A stretch of DNA of 21,387 nt from Gemmatimonadaceae bacterium (GCA_016720905.1 JADKJT010000028.1:1-21387), one strand, 5' to 3'. Positions 7,562-16,515 are shown, counted from the stretch's first letter. The notes: a model not told the origin generated them from the sequence alone. Made by a program: numbers and translations.

Positions 7562-8709
7562 GCGGGCCGGTGTCGCGCAGTGGTCCGACCGGACGATGGG
7601 CTCGGCGCATGGGCCTGGTGTGGTGTGTCGCCGCGCTCGGTGCGATGTGGGTACCGGTTGTGTCGGCGCAACGCGCGCCGAAACGCGCCGCCGTTTCAGC
7701 GGCCAATGCCGCGCCACGCGACACGGCGTCGGCCGCCTCGCCGATCAGACTCGGTACGATGGTCCGGCCCGATACGGTGTTGGTCGGTGATCCGTTCACA
7801 CTGACAGTCACCATCGAGGCTCCCGTCGGAACGACGGTCCAGTGGCCAACCATTGGCGACACGGCGGCGGTGGTCGTCATGCGCGCACCGACTCGGGTGA
7901 CCAGTGAAGACCGCGACGGCATGCGACGTGAGACCGCCGAGTACGCGCTGACCGCGTGGGATGTGGGGACGCTGCCATTGGGGCTGCCCGAGGCAACCGT
8001 ACGAACGCCCGACGGTGTGCGCGCGGTCCCGCTGCGTAGCGCGAGGATCGTGGTGATGTCGGTGCTGCCGGCTGACACGTCACTACATGTTCCCAAACCG
8101 GCACGCGCACTGTTTCCGCGAGTCGTACCATGGTGGGAGGCATGGTGGCCGGCCGCGGTGGCGGTGGTCGCGCTCATGCTGTTGTGGGGGGCGTGGTATC
8201 GACGCCGGCATCGCGTGGTCAATCGCGTGGTCGCGCCCCTGGATGTCTTCGCACGAGCGATGCACGACTTCGATCGCCTGCAACGGCTGGCCTTGGCCGA
8301 TCTGGGTGAGCGCGGGCGGGCCGTGGCGTTGGGAGTGGAAATTCTGCGCACCTATTTATCCGCGCGATTTCCGGCGGCGGTGCTTTCCGAGACGAGTACG
8401 GAATTGCTCACGGCCATCGGCGCCGATGCTCGGGTGCCCCGCGATCGGTTGACATCGCTGCTGGCCGAAGTCGATGCGATCAAATTTGCGCATGATGCGG
8501 TGTCCGCGCCGCGCGCGCGTGAACTGCACGACGAGGCGCGCGCCGTGGTGTCGGCAATCGAGCAGGCGGAGCAGGCACGACGGAAGCGCGAGGAGTCGGC
8601 TCGATTGGCGGCTGAACGCGCCGACCGGGACACGGAGCGGGTGGTACGCCGGAACGCCGAAGATGAAGCGCGTCGTCGCGCACGCCGACCGAAGGCTGGT
8701 GCGACATGA
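7558..8709 (+). CDS. Membrane-anchored DUF4381/BatD-like protein of the Bat locus
   Basis: The 383-residue product has an N-terminal signal peptide (about 12-38, ending VVSAQR), an extracytoplasmic Ig-like region (about 62-170, VRPDTVLVGDPFTLTVTIEAPVG across 69-91) that resembles the start of BatD proteins, and one membrane helix (196-214, flanked by Trp and followed by RRRHR). A cytoplasmic helical tail contains LGVEILRTYLSARFP and ends in a strongly charged Glu/Arg coiled coil. This layout matches the small DUF4381-type protein often found between DUF58 and BatA. ATG 7558 and its stop both make ATGA overlaps with the neighbours. Its role is inferred from the locus: a periplasmic receptor or scaffold for the MoxR/VWA machinery. 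Confidence 0.82.
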   Translation: MSGPVSRSGPTGRWARRMGLVWCVAALGAMWVPVVSAQRAPKRAAVSAANAAPRDTASAASPIRLGTMVRPDTVLVGDPFTLTVTIEAPVGTTVQWPTIGDTAAVVVMRAPTRVTSEDRDGMRRETAEYALTAWDVGTLPLGLPEATVRTPDGVRAVPLRSARIVVMSVLPADTSLHVPKPARALFPRVVPWWEAWWPAAVAVVALMLLWGAWYRRRHRVVNRVVAPLDVFARAMHDFDRLQRLALADLGERGRAVALGVEILRTYLSARFPAAVLSETSTELLTAIGADARVPRDRLTSLLAEVDAIKFAHDAVSAPRARELHDEARAVVSAIEQAEQARRKREESARLAAERADRDTERVVRRNAEDEARRRARRPKAGAT

Positions 8710-9641
8710 ACCAGGTGCTCGACGGCATTCGTCACCTCAATTGGGCCTCCTGGCAAGGCGATGACCTGACGCTGCTGGGCGTCAACTTCGCGCATCCGAT
8801 GGTGCTTGTGCTGCTCACTTTGCTCCCACTCTGGTCGTGGTGGCGTCGTCGCGGTGTGCGCGAACTGGACGCGATTCCCTTTCCGTTGACCGTGGTGCTG
8901 GCGCGTGGTCCGCGGCCGCGCCTGGCCTGGATGCGATGGCTGCCTTGGCTGCGGATGGTCGCGGTCGCCGGTTTGATCATCGCAGTGGCGCAACCGCGCT
9001 CTGGCGCGCGCTCGACTCGCGTTTCCAGCGAAGGCATCGACATTGCGCTGGCCGTGGATATCTCCAGTTCGATGCTGGCGGAGGACTTTCAGCCGCAAAA
9101 TCGCATCGAAGTGGCCAAGGACAAGGTCAAGCGGTTTGTCATGGGGCGCAAATCTGACCGCGTCGGACTGGTGGCGTTCTCGGGCGAGGCGCTGACGCAG
9201 GTGCCCCTGACCACCGACTACCCGGTGCTGCTTGCCGCCATCGATAACCTGCAGGTGGGACAGCTCGAAGACGGCACCGCCATTGGCACCGCCATTGCCA
9301 CGGCCGCAAACCGACTGCGCACCGCGCCGGGACGTTCGCGGGTGATGGTGGTACTGACAGACGGGGAGAACAATCGCGGGGCCATCGATCCACGGACGGC
9401 GGCGCAGGCGGCGGCCGCGTTCGGCATTCGCATCTACACCATCGGTGTCGGCAGTGAAGGGATGGCCGCGGTGCCGGTGGGGCGAAGCTTGTTCGGCCTG
9501 CGATACGAGAATCGGCCGGTCAAGATCGACGAGGCGTTGTTGACGGAAATTGCCTCCAGCACCGGGGGCCGGTACTTCCGCGCCAAGGACGCCGAGGCGT
9601 TGCAGAGCATCTACGAGCAGATTGATGCCTTGGAACGGTGA
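8706..9641 (+). CDS. batA: BatA-like VWA-domain membrane protein; C-terminal helix cut off by an in-frame stop
   Basis: BatA proteins are inner-membrane VWA proteins of the MoxR/aerotolerance locus. In the 311-residue product, residues 28-45 and 80-97 form membrane helices with AHP at the start of the first. The VWA domain follows with MIDAS motif DISSS (Asp118, Ser120, Ser122) and the later motif LTDGENN. BatA normally ends with RYTEQFxWP and a final membrane helix. That tail is present downstream (9642-9760) but is separated by TGA at 9639-9641 and then by a one-base deletion near 9694. The protein as read therefore lacks its last anchor. ATG 8706 overlaps the preceding stop (ATGA). Confidence 0.88.
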   Translation: MNQVLDGIRHLNWASWQGDDLTLLGVNFAHPMVLVLLTLLPLWSWWRRRGVRELDAIPFPLTVVLARGPRPRLAWMRWLPWLRMVAVAGLIIAVAQPRSGARSTRVSSEGIDIALAVDISSSMLAEDFQPQNRIEVAKDKVKRFVMGRKSDRVGLVAFSGEALTQVPLTTDYPVLLAAIDNLQVGQLEDGTAIGTAIATAANRLRTAPGRSRVMVVLTDGENNRGAIDPRTAAQAAAAFGIRIYTIGVGSEGMAAVPVGRSLFGLRYENRPVKIDEALLTEIASSTGGRYFRAKDAEALQSIYEQIDALER

Positions 9642-9760
9642 ATCGTCGAGCAGCGTGCCTTCGTGCGGTACACGGAGCAGTTTCGCTGGCCACTGCACTC
9701 GCGCTGGTGGCGCTGCTGATGGAACTGTTCGTGCTGGCCAGGCGCGGGGTGCTGCCATGA
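9639..9760 (+). pseudogene. Detached 3' end of batA (in-frame stop plus frameshift)
   Basis: Past TGA 9639-9641 the same frame continues IVEQRAFVRYTEQFRWPL, the expected BatA C-terminal segment. Around 9693-9695 the frame must step back by one base to continue ALALVALLMELFVLARR, a membrane helix, ending at TGA 9758-9760. That stop overlaps ATG 9757 of the next gene as ATGA, the junction style of this operon. One substitution and one missing base would restore a complete batA of 8706-9760. Confidence 0.8.
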
Positions 9761-11412
9761 CGTCGGTGCCGCGGGTGATCTTCGACCTGCCATGGCTGCT
9801 GCTCGGCGCGCTGATCCTGCCGCTGTGCGTCTGGCTCCTGCGTCGTGTGCGGGCGCGTCAGCGTCGGGAACGGCTTGGCCGATACGCTGAACCGACGGCA
9901 CTCCGGCGTCTGGTGCCGTTCACCGGGACCAGTCCGGGGGCACGCACGGCGCGGCTGGTCTCCATCGCCGTGCTCGCCGGCATCGCGCTGGCTGGGCCTC
10001 GCTGGGGCCTCGCCCGGGGCCCGTCTTCGGCCCGCGGAATCGACATGGCCGTGGCGCTCGACGCATCGCTGTCGATGACGGCAACCGACGAACGTCCGTC
10101 GCGACTGGAACGCATGAAACAGGAGGTGCGTCGACTGCGGTCGATGTCGCGCGCCGATCGCGTGGCCTTGATGGCCTTTGCCGGTCGCAGCTACATCCTG
10201 ACGCCGCTGACCACCGACGACGGCGCGTTGGAACTGTACCTGGACAACCTTGACCCCAGTGTCGTCGGGCAGGCGGGCAGTTCCATCGCACGGACCATCC
10301 GTCAGGGCACGGAGCTATTGCTGGCCAGCGATGGGAGCGCGGATCGCGCGTTGGTGGTCATGACGGACGGCGAGGTGTTCGAGTCCGCCGAAGATGTGGT
10401 AGCGGCCGCACGCGAGGCGGGTTCGCAGGGGATCAGCCTGGTCACTGTGGGATTTGGCACCGAACGGGGGAGCACGATCCCTGTGCGGGATGGCAGCGTG
10501 ATTCGGGAGAAGCGGGACGCCGACGGCAAGGTGGTGGTCACGAAGTACAACCCCGACCTGCTGCGACAAGCGGCGGAAGCGGCCGGCGGCACGTTCATCG
10601 CGGCTGACGCATCGGACAAGGCGACGCGTGTGCGCGCCGCCTTGCGTTCCCTGCGCACGGCACGCCGCACGGTGGATTCGCGAGAAGACCACGTCCCGCG
10701 GTTTCTCTGGGCGCTCGTGCCGGCGCTGTTGCTGCTCCTCTACGACACCTGGGCGATGACCCGGCGCATCGTGCGCGCCGCGCCAGTCGCAACGGTGCCG
10801 GTCACCGGCCTGCTTCTGCTATGGGTCAGCATGGCCGGTTGTGCACGACCGCCCGACCCGGCGCGATTGTACGCCGACGGTGATGTCAAGCGCGCGATTG
10901 CCGCGTATCGCCTCATGGTGGCCGAGGGCGACACGTCGGCGATGACGCGCTACAATCTGGGAACAGCGCTGATCGCGGTGGACTCGCTGACGGAAGCGGT
11001 GGAACTGTTGGAAGCAGTGCGTCGCAGCACGGATGGCGAGTTGCGCATGCGGGCGCGATATAACGCGGGTCTCGCGCAACTCCTGATCGGCCGCGCGGCC
11101 GGCAATCCGGATGCCGATCGCGCGCTGGCGGCGGCGCGCGCAGCGTATCGTGCACTGTTGCAGGACCGCGCGACGGATGCCGATGCCAAGTGGAACTTCG
11201 AGCTCGCACTGCGGCATCCGCCACCAAACAGTGGCGGGGGCGGTGGTGGTGGCGGCGGCAACGATGCCGCGGAATCGCCGTCACCGCCGCAGGGTTCGCT
11301 GGATCAACGACAGGCCGAAGCGCTGCTCAACAGCGCGGCGCGCGAGGAACGGGACGTGCAAGGGCGCAAGCAGCAGAAGGGTCGCGTGCCGCCTGTCGGG
11401 AAAGACTGGTGA
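9757..11412 (+). CDS. batB: BatB-like VWA protein fused to a BatC-like TPR lipoprotein domain
   Basis: The 551-residue product has helices at 12-29 and 66-80, a VWA domain with MIDAS DASLS (Asp102-Ser106) and VMTDGEVF, then a membrane helix at about 317-329 where BatB normally ends. Residues 334-362 look like a lipoprotein signal (MTRRIVR, a hydrophobic stretch, then SMAGC with Cys362). Next come TPR-like helices (LYADGDVKRAIAAYR, MTRYNLGTALIAVDS, RARYNAGLAQLLIG), a nine-Gly run at 11233-11259 and a polar tail, the layout of BatC. A lipobox inside a protein cannot work normally, so either this is a fusion with a second anchor or one base has been gained. Start ATG 9757 is set by the ATGA overlap; the open frame before it is antiphase batA. 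Confidence 0.85.
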   Translation: MTSVPRVIFDLPWLLLGALILPLCVWLLRRVRARQRRERLGRYAEPTALRRLVPFTGTSPGARTARLVSIAVLAGIALAGPRWGLARGPSSARGIDMAVALDASLSMTATDERPSRLERMKQEVRRLRSMSRADRVALMAFAGRSYILTPLTTDDGALELYLDNLDPSVVGQAGSSIARTIRQGTELLLASDGSADRALVVMTDGEVFESAEDVVAAAREAGSQGISLVTVGFGTERGSTIPVRDGSVIREKRDADGKVVVTKYNPDLLRQAAEAAGGTFIAADASDKATRVRAALRSLRTARRTVDSREDHVPRFLWALVPALLLLLYDTWAMTRRIVRAAPVATVPVTGLLLLWVSMAGCARPPDPARLYADGDVKRAIAAYRLMVAEGDTSAMTRYNLGTALIAVDSLTEAVELLEAVRRSTDGELRMRARYNAGLAQLLIGRAAGNPDADRALAAARAAYRALLQDRATDADAKWNFELALRHPPPNSGGGGGGGGGNDAAESPSPPQGSLDQRQAEALLNSAAREERDVQGRKQQKGRVPPVGKDW

Positions 11413-13742
11413 CGCGCGCCCTGCGGATCTCCCTCTGGTGCGCGCTAGCCATCGGGGGGCTGGCGCGTGTCGCGGGCGCACAAACCAGTGCCACGGCCAT
11501 TCTTGATCGCGTGGAGATGAATGCCCGGCGGCCGATCGATTTTCACGCGATAGTGCTGCCGGAGACCGTGTACGTCGGGCAGCAAGCCACGTATCAAGTG
11601 GCGGTGATGCTCAGTGCGGATGCGCGTTCACGATTGCGTCGCAATCCGGAGTTTCTCCCGCCCGAATTGCACGGACTGTTGGCATACGAGTTGGGCACAC
11701 CGACGCGTGTACCGGCGCGCAATTACGCCGGCGGCGTATTCGAGGCGCATGTGTTTCAACGGGCCCTTTTCCCGGTGACCTCCGGCGCCCAGGTGGTGCC
11801 CGCACCGCAATTGACCTACGCGCTTCCGCAATCGTCCAGCTATTTCAGTCGCGAAGAGCGCTTTGTGGTGCGCGCCGAAAGCGCGGCGTTCATCGTGAAG
11901 GCCCTCCCTGCGGAAGGTCGCCCCGACGATTTCAACGGCGCGGTGGGCGTCTTCAAGTCATCGGTGCGCATCGATACCACCGTGGCGCGTGTCGGTGATC
12001 CCCTGGTGCTGACGCTCCGTGTGCAGGGGACGGGCAACGTGAAGCTCTTGCCTCGCCCGACCATCGAACTGGATTGGGCGTCGGTCGTGCCGGGGACCGA
12101 ACGCATACAGGTGGACAGCAGTGGAGCGCTCGTCCGCGGGACCAAGGATTTCGACTGGATTCTGACGCCGGCCCGCGACGGCCGCGTGATCGTGCCGGCG
12201 CTCCGCTACGCCTACTTCGATCCATATGCCGCGCGGTACGCCATGGCCGAGTCGGCGCCCGTGGCATTGTCAATCCGCAGCGGTACGCTGGCGTCGTCGG
12301 ACGAAGGGGAATCGGTCACGCTGATGCCGTTACGGACCGTCGAGGACGTCACCCGTTCCATCAGGACCTGGTCAGGTGCCGGTCGCCCGCCCGCCGATTG
12401 GCTGTTCTGGTTGGTGTGTGCGCTGCTGCTGCCATTGCCGTTCCTGTTGGTGACGCGCTCCACGCGCGTGGCATCGCCCCGTGTTCGGGCCGGGGGCGTA
12501 CCCACTTCCTCAAACGCCTCGATGCACGTGGAGGAGCTGGGCGCGCGCGGTGCGGCACGCGTGACGCGTCGCACGTTGCTCGCATCGCTCGCCACCCGCT
12601 TCGAGCAGAGTCCGCAGGCGCTGGTGTCACGGCGCCATGTGCGGCGCGTGTTGCGACGAGCCGGCGTGACGCGGCAGACGACGCGCGAATTGCTGGTCCT
12701 GCTCGAACAGCTCGATGAAGTGGGGTTCGCGCCGTCGGCATCCAGCCAGCGGAGTGCCGAGATCTCCGGCGCCGCCACCGAAACCGACGCGGCGCGTCGG
12801 GCGACGGAGCTCTTGCGGCGCGTCGAGTCTGAAGCCGTGCCCCGGGGTCGCCAGCTGAACATGACGTCGATGGGCGCCCTGTGGATGCTGGCGGGACTGA
12901 CCAGTGCGGCGTTCCTCGTTGCGCCGCTCCGCGCGCAAACCCGAACGTCACCCTCCAATCGGGTCGCGCTCCCGAGCCTCGAAACACCGCGCGATCCGGT
13001 CGCTGCGGTCGGCTTGGCGCGAGACGCGTACCATCGGCGGGCGTTCACGGAAGCGGCACAGCGTTTCCAGGCATTGGTCGCGCGACAACCGCGCAATCCC
13101 GATCTGTTGGCCAATTGGGGAACGGCCGCGTGGGCGGCCGGTGACACGGTTGACGCGGTCATTGCGTGGCAGCGCGCGGCGCGTCTGGAACCACTCGCGG
13201 TGGATCTGCAGGAGCACATCAGTGCACTGCCTGCCGGTGCGCGGGGAGGCGTCGCGGACATCCCAATGGTGCCGGTGTCGTGGCTGGCGCGAGTGGCCGT
13301 GGTGCTGTGGTTCGCCGGATGGCTGGTGTTGACGTGGCTGGCGTGGCAACGCCGACGGTCCGGGGATGTGGTCGCCACGCGCATGTCGCGCTGGCTGCGG
13401 GGCATGGCGCAATCCATGTGCCTGCTGGCCCTTGTCGCCCTGGGCGCCGCATGGTGGGGAGCACGCGCACTCGACGCGTCGGCGCTGGAGGTGGTGCTGC
13501 GACCAGAGACGATGCGCATTGCACCCGGTAATGATGCGGATGCCATGGGGGGCGTGACGACAGGCGATGTGGTGCGCGTGATGGAGTCGCGAGACGAGTG
13601 GCGACGCGTCGTGCACGCGGACGGCAGACGCGGCTGGTTGCCCGCTATGCGACTGCTCGCGATTGAGGAATCGACGAACGTGACGGTGCTCGAGGCGGCC
13701 CCGGATCGGGTACCGAGTGGGCGTCCGGTTTCGGTACCGTGA
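11409..13742 (+). CDS. batD: BatD-like protein fused to a BatE-like TPR/SH3 protein
   Basis: BatD is a periplasm-facing protein of the aerotolerance locus; BatE is a TPR-SH3 membrane protein. GTG 11409 overlaps the previous stop (GTGA) and gives a signal peptide (1-24, ending ARVAGAQ). Residues about 45-320 are tandem Ig-like BatD repeats (ETVYVGQQATYQVAVML; IDTTVARVGDPLVLTLRVQG), followed by a membrane helix (about 330-350) and a cytoplasmic helical domain. At residue 485 (ATG 12861) a second signal-like sequence begins, then TPR motifs (AYHRRAFTEAAQRFQALVAR; LLANWGTAAWAAGDTVDAV), two membrane helices (about 625-646, 665-687) and a C-terminal SH3-like module (DVVRVMESRDEWRRVVHADG). 777 residues in all. 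The buried signal sequence again suggests two genes joined. Confidence 0.85.
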   Translation: MTRALRISLWCALAIGGLARVAGAQTSATAILDRVEMNARRPIDFHAIVLPETVYVGQQATYQVAVMLSADARSRLRRNPEFLPPELHGLLAYELGTPTRVPARNYAGGVFEAHVFQRALFPVTSGAQVVPAPQLTYALPQSSSYFSREERFVVRAESAAFIVKALPAEGRPDDFNGAVGVFKSSVRIDTTVARVGDPLVLTLRVQGTGNVKLLPRPTIELDWASVVPGTERIQVDSSGALVRGTKDFDWILTPARDGRVIVPALRYAYFDPYAARYAMAESAPVALSIRSGTLASSDEGESVTLMPLRTVEDVTRSIRTWSGAGRPPADWLFWLVCALLLPLPFLLVTRSTRVASPRVRAGGVPTSSNASMHVEELGARGAARVTRRTLLASLATRFEQSPQALVSRRHVRRVLRRAGVTRQTTRELLVLLEQLDEVGFAPSASSQRSAEISGAATETDAARRATELLRRVESEAVPRGRQLNMTSMGALWMLAGLTSAAFLVAPLRAQTRTSPSNRVALPSLETPRDPVAAVGLARDAYHRRAFTEAAQRFQALVARQPRNPDLLANWGTAAWAAGDTVDAVIAWQRAARLEPLAVDLQEHISALPAGARGGVADIPMVPVSWLARVAVVLWFAGWLVLTWLAWQRRRSGDVVATRMSRWLRGMAQSMCLLALVALGAAWWGARALDASALEVVLRPETMRIAPGNDADAMGGVTTGDVVRVMESRDEWRRVVHADGRRGWLPAMRLLAIEESTNVTVLEAAPDRVPSGRPVSVP

Positions 13743-13744
13743 CC

Positions 13745-15553
13745 ATGCCACGAATTGCCATCCTGTCCAGCGCGGTCGCCGATCAGATTGCGGCCGGCGA
13801 AGTGGTCGAGCGCCCGGCGTCCGTCGTCAAGGAACTGGTAGAGAATGCGCTCGACGCGGGCGCGACGATGGTGGAGGTGACGGTCGAGGAAGGCGGCCGT
13901 TCACTGGTGCGCATCGCGGACGATGGCGTCGGAATGGATCGCGCCGATGCCGTGCTTTCGCTGGCACGACACGCGACGTCGAAGATCACGTCAGCTGAGC
14001 AGCTGGTTGGTGTCCGCAGCTACGGTTTTCGCGGTGAAGCACTGCCGGCCATAGCGTCGGTATCCGAACTCGAGATGGAAACCGCCACGGAAGATGGGGC
14101 GGGGACCCTGGTGCGCGTGGCCGGCGGCACGGTGATCGACACGCGCGAGGCCGCGCGACGTCGCGGCACGACGGTGACCGTGACGAGACTCTTTTACAAC
14201 ACGCCGGCGCGCCAGAAATTCCTGCGATCCGCGAGGTCCGAATGGCGGGGCATTCTCGAGACGGTACAGGCCATCGCGGCGTTGCGTCGCGATGTGCATT
14301 TCACCGTGCGTCATGACGGCAAGGTGGTGATTGAACTGCCGGCCGCGCGTGATTTGCGCGCGCGTCTGGCCGCGCTGTGGGGCCATCGGGATATCGAGCG
14401 GTTCATTGCCGTGGACGACGTGACCGGACCGATGCATGTCACGGGACTGGTAGAGCGACCGGCCGACGTGGGTACCGGCACCCGTCGCGTGCTGCTGATG
14501 ATCAACGGCCGGGTGATCCGCGATCACGGCATCGTGCGGGCCGCCGAAGCGGCGTACCGGTCGACGTTGCCGGCGGGTGTGCGCCCGTCGCTGATCCTGC
14601 AATTGCATCTGCCGGGAGACGGCGTCGACGTCAACGTGCACCCGGCAAAGTCGGAGGTGCGCCTGCGGGAGCGGTGGCCGGTTGAACGCGCGGTGGAGCA
14701 TGCCGTCCGACGCGCGCTGGGTGTCCTTGAGGCGAGCGCCGGTATCGGGTGGCGCACCTGGACACCGGCGCCGGTGGCCGATTGGCGCCAGGACATCCAC
14801 ACGCTTGAGCCGGCGGATCTGCGGGCGCGTCCCACCGGCGAAGGCCTGTTCGCACCATCGTTCTCCGACGCGACCGGCCGCGGCGGCGATCCGGTCGCGC
14901 CGTCGACTGAGGTTGCCGGGAACGATTGGGACCGGGCAACGGCGGCCGAGTTCTCGGCGGCCGACGACACGCCGTCCGTGCGGCAGGTCCCGCCGCTCCT
15001 GCAGTTGCGCCGAACGTACTTGCTGTTCGAGCACGAAGAGGGTGTCGTGTTGATCGATCAACATTCGGCGCATGAGCGCGTGTTGTACGAGCAGTTCATT
15101 GGCACACTCGAGCGCGGCGAGTCACCAGCGCAGCGCCTGTTGTTTCCGCTGACGCTGCACCTTGGGCCGGATGAGGCGGAGGCATTCGATGCCAACCGCG
15201 CGTCCTTCGAGGCATTGGGTTTCGAGATCGATCACTTCGGTGGTCATTCATTGCTCGTGCAAGCGGTCCCCATGCCGCACCCGCGTTTCGATGCCGAACG
15301 CTGTCTGCGCGAAACGTTGGCCGCGCTCACCGGTGACCGGGCACCGGGTGATGCCAAGCGCCACGAACGTCTGGCCGCCACGTTCGCCTGCAAGGCGGCG
15401 GTCAAGGCGGGAGACGTGTTGTCGCCGGGCGAAATGCGCGCCCTGTATGTCGCGCTTGCGGACACCAGACTGCCCGCGCACGACGTGCACGGACGGTCGA
15501 CGATCGTGCGGTTGTCCTGGGACGAACTTGACCGGCGTTTCGGCCGGAAATGA
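13745..15553 (+). CDS. mutL: DNA mismatch repair protein MutL
   Basis: MutL links mismatch recognition by MutS to strand incision. The N-terminal GHKL ATPase is intact: IAAGEVVERPASVVKELVEN with catalytic Glu30 and Asn34, DDGVGM (59-64) and GFRGEAL (94-100). NTPAR and NVHPAKSEVR lie further on. After a disordered linker (about 340-415) comes the dimerisation domain with DQHSAHERVLYE from Asp438, ACKAAVKAG and DVHGRS near 580. These are the positions of the MutL endonuclease motifs, with differences noted in the findings. ATG 13745 gives the usual MPRIAIL start; GTG 13739 would overlap the batDE stop and is a fair alternative. 602 residues, normal length. The stop overlaps miaA (ATGA). Confidence 0.96.
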   Translation: MPRIAILSSAVADQIAAGEVVERPASVVKELVENALDAGATMVEVTVEEGGRSLVRIADDGVGMDRADAVLSLARHATSKITSAEQLVGVRSYGFRGEALPAIASVSELEMETATEDGAGTLVRVAGGTVIDTREAARRRGTTVTVTRLFYNTPARQKFLRSARSEWRGILETVQAIAALRRDVHFTVRHDGKVVIELPAARDLRARLAALWGHRDIERFIAVDDVTGPMHVTGLVERPADVGTGTRRVLLMINGRVIRDHGIVRAAEAAYRSTLPAGVRPSLILQLHLPGDGVDVNVHPAKSEVRLRERWPVERAVEHAVRRALGVLEASAGIGWRTWTPAPVADWRQDIHTLEPADLRARPTGEGLFAPSFSDATGRGGDPVAPSTEVAGNDWDRATAAEFSAADDTPSVRQVPPLLQLRRTYLLFEHEEGVVLIDQHSAHERVLYEQFIGTLERGESPAQRLLFPLTLHLGPDEAEAFDANRASFEALGFEIDHFGGHSLLVQAVPMPHPRFDAERCLRETLAALTGDRAPGDAKRHERLAATFACKAAVKAGDVLSPGEMRALYVALADTRLPAHDVHGRSTIVRLSWDELDRRFGRK

Positions 15554-16515
15554 CAGACGTTGACGGTGCCAGCCTGATCACGCCCGTCATCATCGGGCCG
15601 ACGGCGGCCGGGAAGTCGGCCATCGCCCTGCATCTGGCATCGACATACGGGTTGTCGATCATCAGTGCCGACTCGCGACAGGTGTATGCCGGGTTCAACA
15701 TCGGGACGGCAAAGCCCAGCGCTGATGAACAGAGATTGATACCGCACTACGGCATCGATGTGCTGGCGCCCATCGCCCGGTACTCCGCCCACGAGTGGGC
15801 CCGCGATGCGGAGCGGTGGGGCCGGGAGTCCCGCGCACAGGGCCGCATGCCCGTGGTGGTCGGAGGCACCGGATTCTATGTACGGGCGCTGGTCGATCCC
15901 CTCGACGACACACCGTCGTTGGAGCCGTCTCGTCGGGCCGCGTTGGGATCATGGCTTGCGACACTCGATGCGGAAACGCTGGAGCGCTGGTGTCGACGAC
16001 TCGATCCCGCGCGCGCAGCCTTGGGCCGCACGCAGCGACTACGGGCGGTCGAGACCGCGCTGTTGGCGGGACGCCGGATCAGCGAATGGTCCGTTGGCAA
16101 TGCCGACGTTGAGGCGACCGCGGCGTCGTCGCGCCCCCTGGCGCGTCAGGCGCGCTATCTTGTGGTTGATCCTGGGCCCGCGCTGGCCACGCGCATTGCT
16201 GGTCGCGTGGCAGCGATGGTGGCCGACGGATGGTTTGACGAAGTGCGGGCGCTGATGGACTACGTGCCGGCCGACGCGCCGGCATGGCAAGCCAGCGGGT
16301 ACGCGCGGGTACGTGATGCGGTCGCCGGCGTGATACCGCCAGCCGAGGCCGTGGAACGCGTCATCATTGAGACACGGCAGTACGCCAAACGACAACGAAC
16401 CTGGTGTCGACATCAGTTGCCCGGGGCGCAGGTGACACGAGTGGATAGCAGTGCACCGGACGCGCTGGCGTTGGCACGCGCATGGTGGGAATCCGACGAC
16501 GGGAGTGCGACATGA
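15550..16515 (+). CDS. miaA: tRNA dimethylallyltransferase
   Basis: MiaA transfers a dimethylallyl group to A37 of tRNAs reading UNN codons. The 321-residue product has the P-loop GPTAAGKS (16-23), the DSRQVY motif with catalytic Asp41, GTAKPS and HYGIDV for substrate binding, VVGGTGFYVRAL, and the C-terminal ETRQYAKRQRTWCR block that contacts tRNA. Both ends overlap neighbours by four bases (ATGA from mutL, ATGA into bshA). mutL-miaA is a very common bacterial gene pair. The protein is complete with no unusual residues at the active site. Confidence 0.96.
   Translation: MTDVDGASLITPVIIGPTAAGKSAIALHLASTYGLSIISADSRQVYAGFNIGTAKPSADEQRLIPHYGIDVLAPIARYSAHEWARDAERWGRESRAQGRMPVVVGGTGFYVRALVDPLDDTPSLEPSRRAALGSWLATLDAETLERWCRRLDPARAALGRTQRLRAVETALLAGRRISEWSVGNADVEATAASSRPLARQARYLVVDPGPALATRIAGRVAAMVADGWFDEVRALMDYVPADAPAWQASGYARVRDAVAGVIPPAEAVERVIIETRQYAKRQRTWCRHQLPGAQVTRVDSSAPDALALARAWWESDDGSAT

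Noticed and set aside
9639..9641. In-frame TGA in batA as recoded selenocysteine or readthrough
   Set aside because: No SECIS-like structure was evident, the expected residue here is not cysteine, and a second lesion (frameshift) follows within 60 bases, favouring mutation or error.
5499..13742. MoxR ATPase plus several VWA proteins as a novel defence or conflict system
   Set aside because: Gene order and domain content match the known moxR-DUF58-batABCDE aerotolerance locus; no nuclease, protease effector or mobile-element context is present.
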